A stretch of DNA of 16,257 nucleotides, from positions 1 through 16,257 of the forward strand of contig JALZVD010000018.1 in NCBI GenBank assembly GCA_023300205.1, written 5' to 3'. This stretch comes from Akkermansiaceae bacterium. Its GTDB lineage: Bacteria > Verrucomicrobiota > Verrucomicrobiia > Verrucomicrobiales > Akkermansiaceae. Under the pieces are notes generated by a model. The model saw nothing but the letters and a program-made list of their open reading frames with translations, did no database searches and had not been told where the DNA came from. This document shows positions 15,215-16,257 of this stretch, piece by piece. Every line of letters begins with the position of its first letter. Within the stretch, counting starts at the first letter, position 1. Position numbers and translations under genes: made by a program.

Positions 15215-16257
15215 ATGCATCGCGCCCTTAACCAAGCACTTAATCACTCAGAGATTAGCCACGCACTTTCCCTTAACTCATCATCTGAGATAGCACCACT
15301 ATGCCTAGCAGACATGGACAGGCACTCAGGCCTCTCATTCATCATCGCCGCAGCCACCCACCAACATCGTAAAACCTCTGCCAAACTCCCCCACAAAGTC
15401 TGGCTCCTTTCAGACAAGCCCAGACTCAACCAAGCCCTAACCGCAGAACTAGACTTCTGGAACATTCAAGCCCAAGTCCTGCTAGAAAATAAAACCAACT
15501 CCGCTGCCACAGAGCTCGATGACCCAGAAGCAAATGCCGACCGCCTCCACACACTCTCAAACATCACATCTGGCGCCGCAGAATTAATCATCACCACCAA
15601 CCTAAAATCTCCCTGCCCATCACCACAAGCCATCTCCCTTCATGGAACCACCCTCACCACAGGTAAAGAGCAAGACCTAGACCAGCTCATCGACCTCCTC
15701 AAGAACACCGGATTCGAACGCGTAGACCACATCCATAATCGCGGCCAATACGCACTCCGAGGCGGCATACTAGACATCTACACCTACCAATCCCCACTCC
15801 CCATCCGCGCAGAATTCTTCGACACAGAAATTGACTCCATCCGCGAGTTCGACCTCAACACCCAGACCTCCATCCGCAAAATCCCCCAAACCCAGATCCA
15901 ACTCACCGAACCAGAAAACTCCGCCACAGTCGCAGACTACATTGGCAAAAATGACCTCATCATAACCCTCCTAAGTGATGAAGAACACCCTCCTCCTGCG
16001 GGCGCCAACATCCTAAACATCACCTCAGACCCACTAGCCCAGCTCTCCATCCACCCCTCCCCACTAGGCGCATTCGAAGCAGGAGACTTCGTCCTCCAGC
16101 AGAACAAACGCCACGCATTCACTCAGCAACTCGCCGAGTGGAACACAGACCACTGGCACATCCACCTCATCTTCTCTAACAAAGGAGAAATACAACGCTT
16201 CACAGAGCTCATGGGTGACACCATTCTCCAAGGCATACAAACCTCCATCGGAGAACT
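15215..16257 (+). CDS. mfd: Transcription-repair coupling factor Mfd, N-terminal part (runs off the window)
   Basis: The frame is open from ATG 15215 to the window end, 347 codons without a stop. The clearest signature is GQYALRGGILDIYTYQSP (177-194) followed by AEFFDTEIDSIREFD (199-213), the UvrB-homology module of Mfd that normally reads G-x-YA-x-RGG-x-LD-(I/L)-(Y/F)P and (E/D)FF-x-(D/E)EIDS-(I/L)R-x-FD. In full-length Mfd this is followed by the RNA polymerase interaction domain and a RecG-like translocase, which lie beyond the window. The protein recognises stalled RNA polymerase, displaces it and recruits UvrA. The first 170 residues are poorly conserved, as is common. No Shine-Dalgarno sequence is visible; a TTG at 15197 is a possible alternative start. 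Third codon positions are strongly C-rich. UvrB itself shares this module but has an earlier helicase Walker A, which is absent here. Confidence 0.9.
   Translation, partial: MHRALNQALNHSEISHALSLNSSSEIAPLCLADMDRHSGLSFIIAAATHQHRKTSAKLPHKVWLLSDKPRLNQALTAELDFWNIQAQVLLENKTNSAATELDDPEANADRLHTLSNITSGAAELIITTNLKSPCPSPQAISLHGTTLTTGKEQDLDQLIDLLKNTGFERVDHIHNRGQYALRGGILDIYTYQSPLPIRAEFFDTEIDSIREFDLNTQTSIRKIPQTQIQLTEPENSATVADYIGKNDLIITLLSDEEHPPPAGANILNITSDPLAQLSIHPSPLGAFEAGDFVLQQNKRHAFTQQLAEWNTDHWHIHLIFSNKGEIQRFTELMGDTILQGIQTSIGE

Noticed and set aside
15709..15722. Partial copy of the tRNA-Glu T-arm (GGATTCGAAC) as a possible attachment site
   Set aside because: Only about 10 bases match, it lies inside the mfd coding frame, and no integrase or element boundary is present.

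Overview
The window looks like chromosome from a member of the Verrucomicrobiota, probably marine and polysaccharide-degrading. Three things suggest this. One gene (12588-13013) resembles the Minf_1886 family, which is largely restricted to Verrucomicrobia and Planctomycetes. The sulfatase and fucosidase cluster has no SusC/SusD pair, unlike Bacteroidota loci. The catabolic genes also start without Shine-Dalgarno sequences. No rRNA or other decisive taxonomic marker is present, so the genus cannot be named.

Left part (1-9751, all minus strand): a polysaccharide-utilisation cluster. In transcription order it runs: S1 sulfatase (9751-8351), parallel beta-helix GH141-like glycosidase (8320-6167), a second S1 sulfatase with a C-terminal extension (6074-4245), SGNH acetylesterase of the sialate O-acetylesterase type (4093-2606), GH95-like alpha-L-fucosidase (2514-199), and the first 61 codons of another secreted protein that leaves the window (184-1). 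All six carry signal peptides. Two sulfatases, an acetylesterase and two fucosidase-type families together suggest stepwise desulfation, deacetylation and removal of L-fucose (or a related sugar) from a sulfated, acetylated, fucose-containing glycan such as fucoidan. A strong terminator-like hairpin (4124-4161) lies just before the esterase start codon and may split the operon or attenuate it.

Middle (9752-13013): an AT-rich divergent promoter region, then a plus-strand SNF2 helicase with an N-terminal SWIM zinc finger. It converges with a 7-base gap on the Minf_1886-like gene.

13014-13604 is a 591-base gene-free AT-rich stretch. It has three exact TTATTCACA (DnaA-box) matches, two of them inside a perfect 17-bp inverted repeat, plus other short repeats. 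It resembles a DnaA-binding or origin-like locus. However, the plus strand is C-rich over G on both sides of it, which argues against a bidirectional chromosome origin here. A bidirectional terminator and tRNA-Glu(UUC) follow.

Right part (13808-16257): a minus-strand pair, a lipoprotein N-acetylmuramoyl-L-alanine amidase followed 4 bases later by a YkgJ-type cysteine-cluster protein. Divergent from them is the 5' end of mfd (transcription-repair coupling factor), cut by the window edge.
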